The notes under the pieces are model-generated. The model did not search any database. It saw nothing but the letters and a program-made list of their open reading frames with translations, and had not been told where the DNA came from. A stretch of DNA of 64,000 nucleotides from Gemmata palustris (GTDB lineage Bacteria; Planctomycetota; Planctomycetia; Gemmatales; Gemmataceae). Position 1 is the first letter of the stretch. Each line of letters begins with the position of its first letter. A program made the translations under genes and the position numbers. Shown piece by piece: positions 15,464 through 24,515 of this stretch. The stretch covers positions 1,674,001-1,738,000 of the forward strand of contig NZ_JAGKQQ010000001.1 of the NCBI RefSeq assembly GCF_017939745.1, given 5' to 3'.

Positions 15464-16375
15464 TTGCGAGTTATCTGCCGATCTCGCAGACCGGCGAAGA
15501 TAAGCAAAGCTGTAATCTGTGCCGAAGGCCGAGGGTTCGTGGCAGCGATGGAAGCAGGTTTCGGTGCATCGTTCAACTATGATCCGCCAGATGGACATGA
15601 AATCGAAACACTGATGCAGGAGTTGATTCCACTCTCGCCGCGTGACTCAGCGGAAGGGTACGTTCTCAATCGTGACGATGTTCGCCGGTTTTTCCTGCCA
15701 ATGTGTATTCCAAATGTGGGTGTTTTCCTCACACTTCCTTCCAACCAAGTCAGTATTCGCGTCGAGTTCTTCGATCAATCCGTATGCACTCTGCTAGTGG
15801 GAGATAAAGTCCAAGCTGCCCTCAAAGGTGTGCTGGAAGTACACAGCGATCAGAAGTATGAATTGAAGGTATGCCCCCCTATGAGCATTAGCTGTACTTC
15901 TCGAAGGCATGCGCGAGTCGGCCGGCTTGTTGGAACTACCAACCCAAATCACGTTTCATTCGTTGCCGCTGCATTCCAACAGCCGAGTACTGGGCGCACC
16001 CGCAAGGTCGAATACGGCGTTGCCATCGGGGAAAACCCCGCTACTCAAGAACACACGATCGGTTTGCAACTCATCCACGCCGGTGATGAGCCGATCGATC
16101 AGCTCGTGGTTGCCTTTGTCGCTCAGGGATGTTCAGACTTGCCGTTCGTGGCGGGTCAGCAGGGACCATTTCCCCCAGGGGGAACGCGGACATTTACCTT
16201 GCCCTTTCGGACGGTCCCGGAACTGCAAAGATTGGTTGGCACACTAGCTCCTGATCACTTTGCAATTGTCATTCGTTCTGAGAACGAAGAGTTGCTCCGT
16301 CTCGCAGGCACACAGGTTCAGAGTATTGTCGCGTATTTGGAGAAAGTCACTCGTGGGGAAGTTAAGGAGACGTAA
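15464..16375 (+). CDS. hypothetical protein; probably the C-terminal part of the HNH protein in the -1 frame
   Basis: 303 residues from a TTG start. A native start is doubtful: the same frame is open back to a TAA near 15342, and its residues before the TTG (GSLELIEKIGCPGLEL) read smoothly into RVICRSRRPAK. The next ATG is 15548. The protein is soluble and of mixed alpha/beta character with no family I recognise. If joined to the upstream HNH frame at 15401-15407 the product would be about 520 residues. Alternatives are an ordinary indel mutation, a sequencing error, or two separately translated subunits. G/C content rises towards the end, matching the genome better than the HNH half. Confidence 0.55.
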   Translation: MRVICRSRRPAKISKAVICAEGRGFVAAMEAGFGASFNYDPPDGHEIETLMQELIPLSPRDSAEGYVLNRDDVRRFFLPMCIPNVGVFLTLPSNQVSIRVEFFDQSVCTLLVGDKVQAALKGVLEVHSDQKYELKVCPPMSISCTSRRHARVGRLVGTTNPNHVSFVAAAFQQPSTGRTRKVEYGVAIGENPATQEHTIGLQLIHAGDEPIDQLVVAFVAQGCSDLPFVAGQQGPFPPGGTRTFTLPFRTVPELQRLVGTLAPDHFAIVIRSENEELLRLAGTQVQSIVAYLEKVTRGEVKET

Positions 16376-16530
16376 CCAAATCCCACTGGCGGCTGCGAGG
16401 CGAGTTCACGTGCTCCGCCCGTAACCCCTTCGTAACAGCCCCGTCGCGTTCCAAGCGCATTTCCCGCAGCCGTCGTCATAATGACAGGCGCGTCGGCTCC
16501 GGCCGCGCTGTTCACACTTGGAGGTGCGCC

Positions 16531-19002
16531 ATGCGGTTCCTGCGATCCACACTCGCCGTACTCGTCGCAGCGCTCGCGAGCGCCAGTTCCGCGTCCGCGT
16601 CGGGGATACTGATCCCCGAAGACAAGAAGCTCCCGCCCCTCGCGATGGTAAACCACAAGGTGACAGTCGCCATCGACGAACAGGTGGCGATCACCACCGT
16701 CGAGCAGACGTTCCGCAACCACACCGACCGCAACCTCGAAGCCACGTACCTGTTTCCGGTGCCCAAAGGGGCGAGCGTGGACAAGTTCACCATGTGGGTG
16801 GACGGCAAAGAGATGGGCGGCGAGCTCCTCGACGCCAAACACGCACACAAGGTTTACACCGACATCGTTCGGCGCACCCAAGACCCCGGGCTGCTCGAAT
16901 ACCTGGGGAACAGCCTGCTCCGGTTGAGCGTCTTCCCGGTGCCGCCGAAGGGCGATCAGAAGATCAAAATCAGCTACAAGTTCGTGGCGCAGAAGGACGG
17001 GAACGTCGTCGAGTACATCTACCCGCTCAAGACCGATGGCAAAGCCACCCGCACGCTCGAACAGTTCTCGGTGAACCTCACCATCAAGTCCCGGCACGCG
17101 GTCCAGAACGTGTACAGCCCGACGCACGCGATCACGACCACGCGCAAAGGCGACCGGGAAGTGAACGTCGCGTTCGAGCGCAACCAGGCGATTCTCGACA
17201 AGGATTTTCAGCTCTACTACGGCTTCGGCGACCAGGACATTGGGCTCACGCCGCTCCTCTACAAGCCGATCACCAGTGAGGACGGCTACTTCATGTTCCT
17301 GGTGTCGCCGCAAGTCGAAGCCGAAAAGAAGCGCGTCCCGCGCGACCTCGTGCTCGTGCTCGATACGTCGAGCAGCATGTCGGACATCAAGATGCAGCAA
17401 GCGAAGAAGGCGCTCAAGTTCTGCCTGACACAACTAAAGGCGGAAGACCGGTTCGCGATCCTGAAGTTCTCCACAAGCGTTATGCCATTCCGAGACAAAC
17501 TCGTGGAGGCCAACAAGGACTATTTGGAAGCCGCAAACAAGTGGGTTGATGGGCTGAAGACCAGTGGCGGCACCGCGATTTGGCCCGCCCTCGACCAAGC
17601 CCTGGGGATGCGCTCGGACGACCCGTCGCGGCCGTTCACAATGGTATTTTTCACCGACGGTCAGCCGACTGTGGACGAAACGAACCCGGACAAGATCGTG
17701 AAAAATGTGATGGGGAAGAACAGCGGAAACACCCGCATCTTCACTTTTGGTGTGGGCGATGACGTGAACGCCGCGATGCTCGACCAGCTCGCCGATTCGA
17801 CGCGCGCCATCGCGACTTACGTTCGCGAAGCCGAGGACATCGAATCGAAAGTTGCCAGCCTGTACGCGAAGATCAGTAACCCAGTTCTGACCGACGTGAA
17901 GCTCGCCACGACCGGCGGTATCCAACTCCACGAGATTTACCCGCCGAAACTCCCGGACTTGTTCCAGGGCACACAACTGGTCGTGATCGGTCGTTACACC
18001 GGCAACGGCCACTCCGCGATCAAACTCACCGGGATGGTGGGGAAGGAGAAGCAGGAGTTCGTTTACGAATTGAACTTCCCGCCCAAAACCGAGAGCGACA
18101 CCGGTAAGGACTTCGTCGAACCGTTGTGGGCGCGCCGCAAGGTCGGGTACATCCTCGATCAGATCCGCGTGAATGGCGAAAAGAAGGAACTGATCGACGA
18201 AGTTGTGGCGCTGGCGAAGCGGTACGGGATCGCAACTCCGTACACGAGCCACCTCGTGGTGCCGGACGGCGCGATGCCGGTGGTCCCGCCGACCGTTCGG
18301 CCTGGTGATCCGAAGTTGCCGCGCCCGGTCACGTTCCCGGCTGCCCCGATTGCCGGGGGCGGCTTGGGTGCCGCGTCGGGTATCCTCGCCGGTCCGGGCG
18401 GGGCGCCGCAGCGCGTTGAAGACTTCGCAAAAAATCAGGCCGCTGGCGACAAGGGCGATGGCAAGAGCGGACTCGCGGGGAACCGCGGCATCATGACCGA
18501 GCAGCAAGTCAAGGAAGCCGTCGACAAGGTCAAAGCGGAGAAAGATCCGACCGCCCGAGCGAAGATGACCGAAGAGTTGATGCGGTATCAGGCCCAGAAA
18601 AAGACATGGGACGATGCCGATCGTGCGCTCAAGGGAGGGAAGAGCGGCTACCAGACGGGGCAGCTCGGCGTGGACCTCTCGTGTGCGGCAAACAACCTCC
18701 GCAACCAGGACCGCGTGAGCCTGACCGCGAACCGGCAAGTTTACGGCCGAAACTGCTTGGAAATCGGCGGTGTGTGGATCGATGATGCGTACAAGGCCGA
18801 CACGAAATCGGTGACTGTGAAGGCCCAGAGCGATGCGTACTTCCGCATCCTCGAAAAGCACCCGCAAATCAAAGACGTGTACCGGCTCGGGAACCACGTT
18901 GTTTGGATGACACCGAGCGGTACGGCACTTGTCGTTGACCTGAACGGCGGCAAAGAAACGCTAGAAGACAGTGAAATCGACGCACTGTTCGTCAAGAAGT
19001 AG
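16531..19002 (+). CDS. secreted VIT and von Willebrand A domain protein
   Basis: 823 residues. GGAGGT lies 6 bases before the ATG, and a signal peptide (MRFLRSTLAVLVAALASASS) fixes the start. Residues about 25-155 are a VIT domain (VEQTFRNHTDRNLEATYLFP, LLRLSVFPVPP). The VWA domain begins near residue 271, and its metal-ion-dependent adhesion site is VLDTSSSM with the later TDG of FFTDGQPT. After residue 600 come a Gly/Ala-rich linker, an Asp/Lys-rich helical part and a C-terminal domain. VIT/VWA pairs act in protein-protein interaction outside the membrane; planctomycetes have many. No binding partner can be named. A hairpin follows the stop. Confidence 0.88.
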   Translation: MRFLRSTLAVLVAALASASSASASGILIPEDKKLPPLAMVNHKVTVAIDEQVAITTVEQTFRNHTDRNLEATYLFPVPKGASVDKFTMWVDGKEMGGELLDAKHAHKVYTDIVRRTQDPGLLEYLGNSLLRLSVFPVPPKGDQKIKISYKFVAQKDGNVVEYIYPLKTDGKATRTLEQFSVNLTIKSRHAVQNVYSPTHAITTTRKGDREVNVAFERNQAILDKDFQLYYGFGDQDIGLTPLLYKPITSEDGYFMFLVSPQVEAEKKRVPRDLVLVLDTSSSMSDIKMQQAKKALKFCLTQLKAEDRFAILKFSTSVMPFRDKLVEANKDYLEAANKWVDGLKTSGGTAIWPALDQALGMRSDDPSRPFTMVFFTDGQPTVDETNPDKIVKNVMGKNSGNTRIFTFGVGDDVNAAMLDQLADSTRAIATYVREAEDIESKVASLYAKISNPVLTDVKLATTGGIQLHEIYPPKLPDLFQGTQLVVIGRYTGNGHSAIKLTGMVGKEKQEFVYELNFPPKTESDTGKDFVEPLWARRKVGYILDQIRVNGEKKELIDEVVALAKRYGIATPYTSHLVVPDGAMPVVPPTVRPGDPKLPRPVTFPAAPIAGGGLGAASGILAGPGGAPQRVEDFAKNQAAGDKGDGKSGLAGNRGIMTEQQVKEAVDKVKAEKDPTARAKMTEELMRYQAQKKTWDDADRALKGGKSGYQTGQLGVDLSCAANNLRNQDRVSLTANRQVYGRNCLEIGGVWIDDAYKADTKSVTVKAQSDAYFRILEKHPQIKDVYRLGNHVVWMTPSGTALVVDLNGGKETLEDSEIDALFVKK

Positions 19003-19018
19003 CTGATCTTGCTGAAAC

Positions 19019-19050
19019 GCGGGTCGCACTGCATAGTCGGTGCGACCCGC
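19019..19050 (+). terminator. hairpin after the VIT/VWA gene
   Basis: The 11-bp arms gcgggtcgcac and gtgcgacccgc enclose a 10-base loop, 17 bases past the stop. The tail aaaattgt has few T residues, so termination may be Rho-assisted. A second, weaker pair (gagccgag at 19100-19107, ctcggctc at 19134-19141) lies in the leader of the next gene. Confidence 0.55.
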
Positions 19051-19212
19051 AAAATTGTACACACAGTACGTCCGATAGTAAATGTTATGTAATGATTGAG
19101 AGCCGAGTGCTCTGACCCGAGTACGGAAGGGTGCTCGGCTCACGTTTTCTCATGGCGTTCCGCGTTCGAGGATGGCACAATCCAGCCGCCTTCTTACACA
19201 GGAGCTTCTCCC

Positions 19213-20076
19213 ATGCTGTCGCGAAAGCTGGATCGCCGATCATTCCTCGCCACAACTGCGGCTACGACCGTCGGACTGTTAACCACTCGGACCGCATCGG
19301 CCGTAGAGGATTTCGCCGGGTTCGCAGTCGGCGTGCAGACCTACACGTTCCGCAACTTCGACCTGGAACAGATGCTGAAGCGGACAAAGGAACTCGGGCT
19401 AAAGTCGGGCGAGTTCTACGCCAAACACATCCCGATCGAGAGCCCGCCCGAGAAACTCAAAGCGATTCTCGCACTGTGCAAGGAATACGATGTAACGCCG
19501 ATGGGGTTCGGGGTCGTCGGGTTCAGCAAGAACCACGAGGCGAACAAGAAGCTGTTCGACTTCGGCAAATCGATCGGTGTGAAGTACCTGAGCGCTGATC
19601 CGTCGATGGACAGTTTCGACAGCCTCGACAAACTGTGCGAAGAGTACAAGATCGCCATTGCGATTCACCCGCACGGGCCGGTCGGGGAAGGGAAGCGCCA
19701 TCGGTGGTGGTCGGCAGAGCAGATTCTGAAGGCGGTCAAGGATCACCACAAACTCATCGGCACCTGCCTCGATACCGGACACCTCATCCGCATGGCCACG
19801 CTGGGGGAAAAGCTCGATCCGGCTGAACAGGTTAAGGTTATGGGCGATCGCAACTTCGCCTTGCACCTCAAGGACCACGACAACAAGAAGGACACCGATG
19901 TGCCGTTCGGTGACCCGACCGGTGTGCTCGATGTGCCCGCGGTGCTGAAGGCGCTCAAAGCCGTGAAATTCGCCGGACACATTGCGATCGAATACGAAGC
20001 AAACGCCGATAACCCGTCACCGGACATGAAGAAGTGCGTCGCGTTCGTTAAAGAGGCGGCCGCGAAGATCGCCTGA
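19213..20076 (+). CDS. Tat-exported sugar-phosphate isomerase/epimerase-like TIM-barrel protein
   Basis: 287 residues. GGAG lies 8 bases before the ATG; upstream in-frame codons have no such site. The N-terminus MLSRKLDRRSFLATTAATT is a twin-arginine signal (DRRSFLA), so a folded, probably metal-binding enzyme is exported. The rest is the xylose isomerase-like TIM barrel: FAVGVQTYTFRNFDLEQML, a GVKYLSADPS strand, IHPHGP, GTCLDTGHLIRM and HLKDHD, with metal-ligand-type H, D and E residues. Members isomerise or epimerise sugars or inositols; the substrate is unknown. Planctomycetes carry many exported paralogues. Confidence 0.85.
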   Translation: MLSRKLDRRSFLATTAATTVGLLTTRTASAVEDFAGFAVGVQTYTFRNFDLEQMLKRTKELGLKSGEFYAKHIPIESPPEKLKAILALCKEYDVTPMGFGVVGFSKNHEANKKLFDFGKSIGVKYLSADPSMDSFDSLDKLCEEYKIAIAIHPHGPVGEGKRHRWWSAEQILKAVKDHHKLIGTCLDTGHLIRMATLGEKLDPAEQVKVMGDRNFALHLKDHDNKKDTDVPFGDPTGVLDVPAVLKALKAVKFAGHIAIEYEANADNPSPDMKKCVAFVKEAAAKIA

Positions 20077-20110
20077 CGCGGTCCGCGCACCTAAAATTGG
20101 GTGCGCGCCG

Positions 20111-20173
20111 TATAATCTTTCAGTAGGTACACGCACCCTCGCGGACCGGTCGCGGGGGTGTTGCGTTTTGTTT
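20111..20173 (+). promoter_or_regulatory. TATAAT box followed by a terminator-like hairpin before the reductase gene
   Basis: A perfect TATAAT (20111-20116) has no good -35. Arms caccctcgcg and cgcgggggtg (20133-20160, one G.T pair) are followed by ttgcgttttgttt. This may simply terminate the upstream gene, or it may attenuate transcription starting at the TATAAT. A second small hairpin (cgcgcacc/ggtgcgcg, 20084-20107) lies just before. Confidence 0.4.
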
Positions 20174-20199
20174 CCGCGCCCTCTCCAGGCAAGTACCAA

Positions 20200-21129
20200 A
20201 TGACGGCTGAGGAAATCACCGAACTGCGACAACGGCGGTACAACGCGACCGTCGTATCACTGAAGCTCCTGAACCCCGATCTGATGGTCCTTCGAGTCAA
20301 ACCGGACTTTCCCCGCCCACCGCACCACCCGGGGCAATACTGCACGCTCGGTTTGGGCTACTGGGAACGGCGCACGGAAGGTTGCCAGCTCGAAGCGCTC
20401 GGTGCCGGGGACGAGACGAAAGTCGTCCGCCGGGCCTATTCGATTAGCTCTTCGATTTACGGCGAACCCGGGCGCCTCATGCGCCTGGAAGACAACGACT
20501 GGCTCGAGTTTTACATTGTACTTGTGCGCGAGAACGCGGACGGTCGCGTGCCGGCGCTGACCCCGCGATTGTTCTCACTCGGTGAAGGCGATCGCATTCA
20601 GATCGGCGAGCGGATTACGGGGCACTACACGCTCGACCCGGTGAAACCCGGGGATAATGTGATCTTCCTCGGCACCGGGACCGGCGAAGCGCCCCACAAC
20701 TACATGACGTGGGAGCTTCTCAGCCGCGGTCACACGGGGAAGATCGTCAATGCGTGCTGCGTGCGGTACGCTCGCGATCTCGGCTACCGTGATACGCACA
20801 ACCACCTGATGGGGCAGTTCCCGAACTACATCTACCTCGCGCTGACAACGCGCGAGCCGGGAGCCACGCGAAAGGTTTACATCCAGGATCTGATTACGAG
20901 TGGGGAACTCGAAGAGCGAATCGGCGAACTTCTCGACCCGGCAAAAACGCACGTATTCTTGTGTGGCAACCCGAAGATGATTGGCGTGCCACACCGGGAT
21001 CGGGAAACCGGAACTCTGACGTATCCGCAGCCCGTTGGTGTGATCGAGGTACTGGAGGCGCGCGGCTTCAAAGCCGATATTGCAGCAGTGAAGCTCAAGG
21101 GCAATGTTCACTTTGAAGAATACTGGTAA
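20200..21129 (+). CDS. fpr: ferredoxin--NADP(+) reductase
   Basis: 309 residues. The family is clear from the FAD-binding RRAYSISSS, the isoalloxazine-side HPGQYCTLGL, the NADP-binding GTGTGEAP, a CGNPKMIG near the end, and a C-terminal EEYW that places an aromatic residue over the flavin, as in the Fpr class. It moves electrons between NADPH and ferredoxin or flavodoxin in the cytoplasm. I chose ATG 20200 because the 14 residues from an upstream TTG lie inside a hairpin leader and add nothing conserved. A kinase gene follows after 9 bases, so the two are probably co-transcribed. An insertion near residues 45-60 (LGYWERRTEGC) is longer than in E. coli Fpr. Confidence 0.85.
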   Translation: MTAEEITELRQRRYNATVVSLKLLNPDLMVLRVKPDFPRPPHHPGQYCTLGLGYWERRTEGCQLEALGAGDETKVVRRAYSISSSIYGEPGRLMRLEDNDWLEFYIVLVRENADGRVPALTPRLFSLGEGDRIQIGERITGHYTLDPVKPGDNVIFLGTGTGEAPHNYMTWELLSRGHTGKIVNACCVRYARDLGYRDTHNHLMGQFPNYIYLALTTREPGATRKVYIQDLITSGELEERIGELLDPAKTHVFLCGNPKMIGVPHRDRETGTLTYPQPVGVIEVLEARGFKADIAAVKLKGNVHFEEYW

Positions 21130-21138
21130 GGAGTTCGG

Positions 21139-22008
21139 ATGGCGGATATTAACACGACGCTCGCCGGTTACCGCTTGCGCTCGCTGCTCCAGACCGGTCA
21201 GACGTCGCAAGTGTTCGAGGTCGTGGAGTTGCAGAGTAACCGGCACTTCGCGATGAAGGTTCTGCTGCCGGAAGCGGCGGAGAAACCCGAGCAACGTCGC
21301 GCGCTGTTCAACGAGGCCGAAATCGGGGTCAAGTTGACGCACGCGAACGTGATCCGCATCGTCAAAGTGAACCGCGCCAAGGACACGCCCCACTTCATCA
21401 TGGAGTTTTTCCCCTCGGGTAGTCTTCGGCTGCGCGTCCAGGCCAAGGACTTCACGTTCATCAGGGAACACGCGCGAAAGATCTTTAAGGGTGCTGCGAC
21501 CGGATTGGCGTACATGAACGCGAGCGGGTACGTTCACCGCGACGTGAAGCCGGACAACATTCTGGTGAACTCACTCGGTGACACAAAGATGATCGACTTC
21601 GCCATCTCCAAGCCGATCCCCACCGGCTTCGCGAAATGGTTCTACCGAAAGAGTAAACCGCAGGGCACGCCGAGTTTCATGAGCCCCGAACAAATCAGCG
21701 ACGAGATGCCGGACGGTCGGTCGGACATCTACAGTTACGGCTGCACCCTGTACGAACTGACGACCGGCCGGCCGCCGTTTCGCGGCACGTCGATGAACGA
21801 CTTGCTCGGTCGACACTTTACAGAAAAACCGTCCGGGCCGGCGATGTACAACCCGGATCTCACCGATGAGTTCTCCGCATTCGTTCTGAAGTTACTGGCG
21901 AAGAAGAAGACCGATCGCCCCGCTAATTTTCACGAAGTTTTGATTGAATTGCGCAAGGTTAAGCAGATTTACAAGTCAGTTGTGGAGAAAGACGTCGAGG
22001 AAATGTAG
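21139..22008 (+). CDS. soluble Hanks-type Ser/Thr protein kinase with DFA in place of DFG
   Basis: 289 residues, essentially one kinase domain with no transmembrane helix. AAGGAG lies directly upstream of the ATG. Visible elements are a degenerate Gly loop (LLQTGQTSQVFEV), catalytic Lys40 (FAMKVLLPE), HRDVKPDNIL with Asp135, MIDFAIS with Asp153, and MSPEQISD in place of APE. The DFG glycine is alanine (residue 155), and the glycine loop keeps only one of its usual glycines. Activity is possible but may be altered. The gene lies between a ferredoxin reductase and accA, 41 bases before accA, so regulation of those functions is an inference from position only. Confidence 0.85.
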   Translation: MADINTTLAGYRLRSLLQTGQTSQVFEVVELQSNRHFAMKVLLPEAAEKPEQRRALFNEAEIGVKLTHANVIRIVKVNRAKDTPHFIMEFFPSGSLRLRVQAKDFTFIREHARKIFKGAATGLAYMNASGYVHRDVKPDNILVNSLGDTKMIDFAISKPIPTGFAKWFYRKSKPQGTPSFMSPEQISDEMPDGRSDIYSYGCTLYELTTGRPPFRGTSMNDLLGRHFTEKPSGPAMYNPDLTDEFSAFVLKLLAKKKTDRPANFHEVLIELRKVKQIYKSVVEKDVEEM

Positions 22009-22049
22009 GGCTTTGTTCCTCGGCCGATCCACTGGTTGAAAGGTGACTC

Positions 22050-23003
22050 ATGGTTCCCGAGCCGTTACCGTTCGAGCAAGACATTCACGACCTCGAGGTA
22101 GAACTCGCCCGACTTGAGGCCGGTCCAGATACAGAAGGCGCGAGCGAAACGGTAAAGAAAATCCGTAAAGACCTAGCTGCGCTCAAGAAGCAAAAGTACG
22201 CAAATCTGACCGCCTGGGAAACGATCCTTGTATCACGCCACCGCGACCGCCCGCAGTTTCTCGATTACGTGGACATGGTGTTCGAGGAGTTCGTCGAACT
22301 CCACGGCGACCGCGCGATCGGTGATGACCGTGCAATTCGCACCGGTTTCGCGCGATTGGACGGCCAAAAGGTCATGCTGATCGGCCACCAAAAAGGGAAA
22401 ACTCTCGCGGAACGGCAACAGTGTTACTACGGGTGCGCTCACCCAGAAGGATACCGGAAAGCGCTCGCCAAAATGCGCCTCGCGGCAAAGTACCGCATCC
22501 CGATCGTGTGTCTGATTGACACCCCTGGTGCATTTCCTGGGATCGGGGCCGAAGAACGCGGTCAGGCTCAGCTCATTGCAACCAGCATTCTGGAAATGAC
22601 AAAACTGGCGACGCCAATCGTGTGCGTTGTCATTGGTGAAGGCGGATCGGGTGGCGCGCTGGGCATCGGCGTCGGGGACGCGGTCGGGATGCTCCAGCAC
22701 GCCTACTACTCGGTAATCAGCCCAGAAGGTTGCGCAGGTATTTTGTGGAAGGTCGCAACGGACGAATCAAAGCCTCGAGCCGCAGACGCTCTAAAACTGA
22801 CGGCGGCGGACCTGAAAGGATTCGGTGTCATTGACACAATTGTGTCGGAACCGCTCGGCGGTGCTCACCGTGATCCGCGTGCGATGGCGACGTCACTGAA
22901 GACACATCTCTCTCGTGAGTTGCGCGGATTGGTAACGCAGACTGACGACGCACTTTTAGCAGGTCGTTACGACAAGTTTCGTCGTATGGGTTTGTTTGCA
23001 TAG
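22050..23003 (+). CDS. accA: acetyl-CoA carboxylase carboxyltransferase subunit alpha
   Basis: 317 residues, the usual AccA length. It forms the carboxyltransferase with AccD and makes malonyl-CoA from carboxybiotin and acetyl-CoA, the first step of fatty acid synthesis. Diagnostic blocks are the N-terminal helical region (PFEQDIHDLEVELARLE), FVELHGDRAIGDDRAI, GHQKGKTLAER, HPEGYRKALAKMRLA, LIDTPGAFPGIGAEERGQ and SVISPEGCAGILWK. AAAGGTG lies upstream of the ATG. accD is not in the window. An A/T-rich gap of 220 bases follows. Confidence 0.95.
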   Translation: MVPEPLPFEQDIHDLEVELARLEAGPDTEGASETVKKIRKDLAALKKQKYANLTAWETILVSRHRDRPQFLDYVDMVFEEFVELHGDRAIGDDRAIRTGFARLDGQKVMLIGHQKGKTLAERQQCYYGCAHPEGYRKALAKMRLAAKYRIPIVCLIDTPGAFPGIGAEERGQAQLIATSILEMTKLATPIVCVVIGEGGSGGALGIGVGDAVGMLQHAYYSVISPEGCAGILWKVATDESKPRAADALKLTAADLKGFGVIDTIVSEPLGGAHRDPRAMATSLKTHLSRELRGLVTQTDDALLAGRYDKFRRMGLFA

Positions 23004-23076
23004 TCGTTTTTTATCTCTAATTGAGGTTGTACTCTCTATGGTACTAACTTTGCCCAGTTAACATTACATAATATCA

Positions 23077-23148
23077 ATTATCGGACATGATGAGTAGGAC
23101 CCGAATGTATTGCAAATAAAAGCGGTAACCATTTTTGTGTCCGATAAT
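23077..23148. repeat. 11-bp perfect inverted repeat in A/T-rich intergenic DNA
   Basis: ATTATCGGACA at 23077-23087 and TGTCCGATAAT at 23138-23148 are exact reverse complements 50 bases apart. The 220-base gap between accA and the oxidoreductase gene is much more A/T-rich than its flanks. It may be a small non-autonomous element end pair or a pair of operator half-sites. Confidence 0.6.
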
Positions 23149-23223
23149 GTATCTTATGTATTCAGAATACTTATTTTCCTAACTTTATTCGGTGTCACTG
23201 AAGAGTCACAATAAAATGGCCCA

Positions 23224-24513
23224 ATGTTCGACTTCACAAAGCAAACGCCTCGGATTCGATGCGGGATGATCGGCTTCGGGATGATCTTCGACGAGACTTA
23301 TCGTCCAGTTTTCGAGCAGCAAAATCCTCTACCCTTCTTGGCCAGCAATCATCGGTCGTTTGCAATTCAACTCAGCGCCGTCGCAACTCGAACTGGCGCT
23401 CGAACTGCACGTTATCTCGCATCCGAAAACGGTCAGCGATTGCGGTTCGAGAACTTCTTTGGTCCGAACGCGGTCACGCAACTTCTAGCCTCAGATGTCG
23501 ATGCCGTCTGCGTCGCGACCCCAGATGACCGACACTTTGCGGCCGCAAGCGATGCACTTCGCGCCCAAAAACACGTCCTCATCGAAAAGCCGTCCGTTCT
23601 CTCGCTCACAGAACTCGATGAAATTACAAGACTCGCGGCCGAAAAGTCCGTGCTCGCTAAGGTCGTTTACCACAAACTTGCCGACCCCGACCACAAGAAA
23701 CTTCGCACTCTTTACCAGGACGGAACACTTCAGCACGTCAATAACGGCTACTGCTCACTCTTGGAGCCGAAATCGATTAGCGGCGGCCAATTTGCCGAGT
23801 GGATTTCAGGCCGAAATCCGGCCACTTACGTTGCGGTTCATTACCTCAAACTGATCGATTTTACCTTCGGGCCGAACTGGGCGCTGAATCGCATTTCAGC
23901 AACCGGTCAGAGAGGAATCGTTGGACCCGCGGACGGCCCGACATGGGACTCGGTACAGCTCCAAGTTGTTTACAGGCATCCAGATGCGCGAGAGTCTGCG
24001 TTTGATATTCACACGAGTTGGGTCACGCCCGATAACTTTCCGGGCTACGTCGAGCAGGAAGTCCAGTTCCGCTTCGACAACGCGGTTTGGTGCGCCCACC
24101 AGCGCAAACGCGGCGTCGAACTCACCGTGGAAAATCGCACGCCGGGCGAACTCAAGAACACTCCGAACTATCACTACAACGGAACGTTTCTCGAACCGTG
24201 GGGAGAACGGTCTCAACGCGGCTACGGGATCGAAGTCATCGAGCGGTTCTTTCAAGAAGTCGCGTTCGTCGAGTTCGGCGGGCCAAACGAGGCGCGCGAC
24301 GAGCGCCTCGCGCAAATGCGGGCACTCGCTTACAACGACATTGCAGCCGATCGGAACTGCGTCGCCGTTGTGCAGAGCCTCGAAGCGATCCTCGCACGGG
24401 CCGTCGCAGGTGCTCCGGGCTGCATTGTGAAAGTGAACGGTCACGCGGGCGGTCTCGCGCTCTACGAACCCGGCAACGCGACACCGCTCATTCTTTACGA
24501 AGGACGGGTTTAG
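23224..24513 (+). CDS. Gfo/Idh/MocA family NAD(P)-dependent oxidoreductase
   Basis: 429 residues. The N-terminal Rossmann fold shows CGMIGFGMIFDE, then DAVCVATPDDRH and HVLIEKPSVLS, where the EKP lysine is the conserved catalytic or cofactor-contacting residue. The C-terminal alpha/beta domain includes HYLKLIDFTFG. Members oxidise or reduce sugars, inositols and related polyols. The protein is cytoplasmic with no signal peptide, unlike many planctomycete members. It begins a run of six same-strand genes, and the stop is 2 bases before kptA. An additional 30-40 residues near position 40 (QQNPLPFLASNHRSF) is atypical. The substrate is unknown. Confidence 0.85.
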   Translation: MFDFTKQTPRIRCGMIGFGMIFDETYRPVFEQQNPLPFLASNHRSFAIQLSAVATRTGARTARYLASENGQRLRFENFFGPNAVTQLLASDVDAVCVATPDDRHFAAASDALRAQKHVLIEKPSVLSLTELDEITRLAAEKSVLAKVVYHKLADPDHKKLRTLYQDGTLQHVNNGYCSLLEPKSISGGQFAEWISGRNPATYVAVHYLKLIDFTFGPNWALNRISATGQRGIVGPADGPTWDSVQLQVVYRHPDARESAFDIHTSWVTPDNFPGYVEQEVQFRFDNAVWCAHQRKRGVELTVENRTPGELKNTPNYHYNGTFLEPWGERSQRGYGIEVIERFFQEVAFVEFGGPNEARDERLAQMRALAYNDIAADRNCVAVVQSLEAILARAVAGAPGCIVKVNGHAGGLALYEPGNATPLILYEGRV

Positions 24514-24515
24514 CC

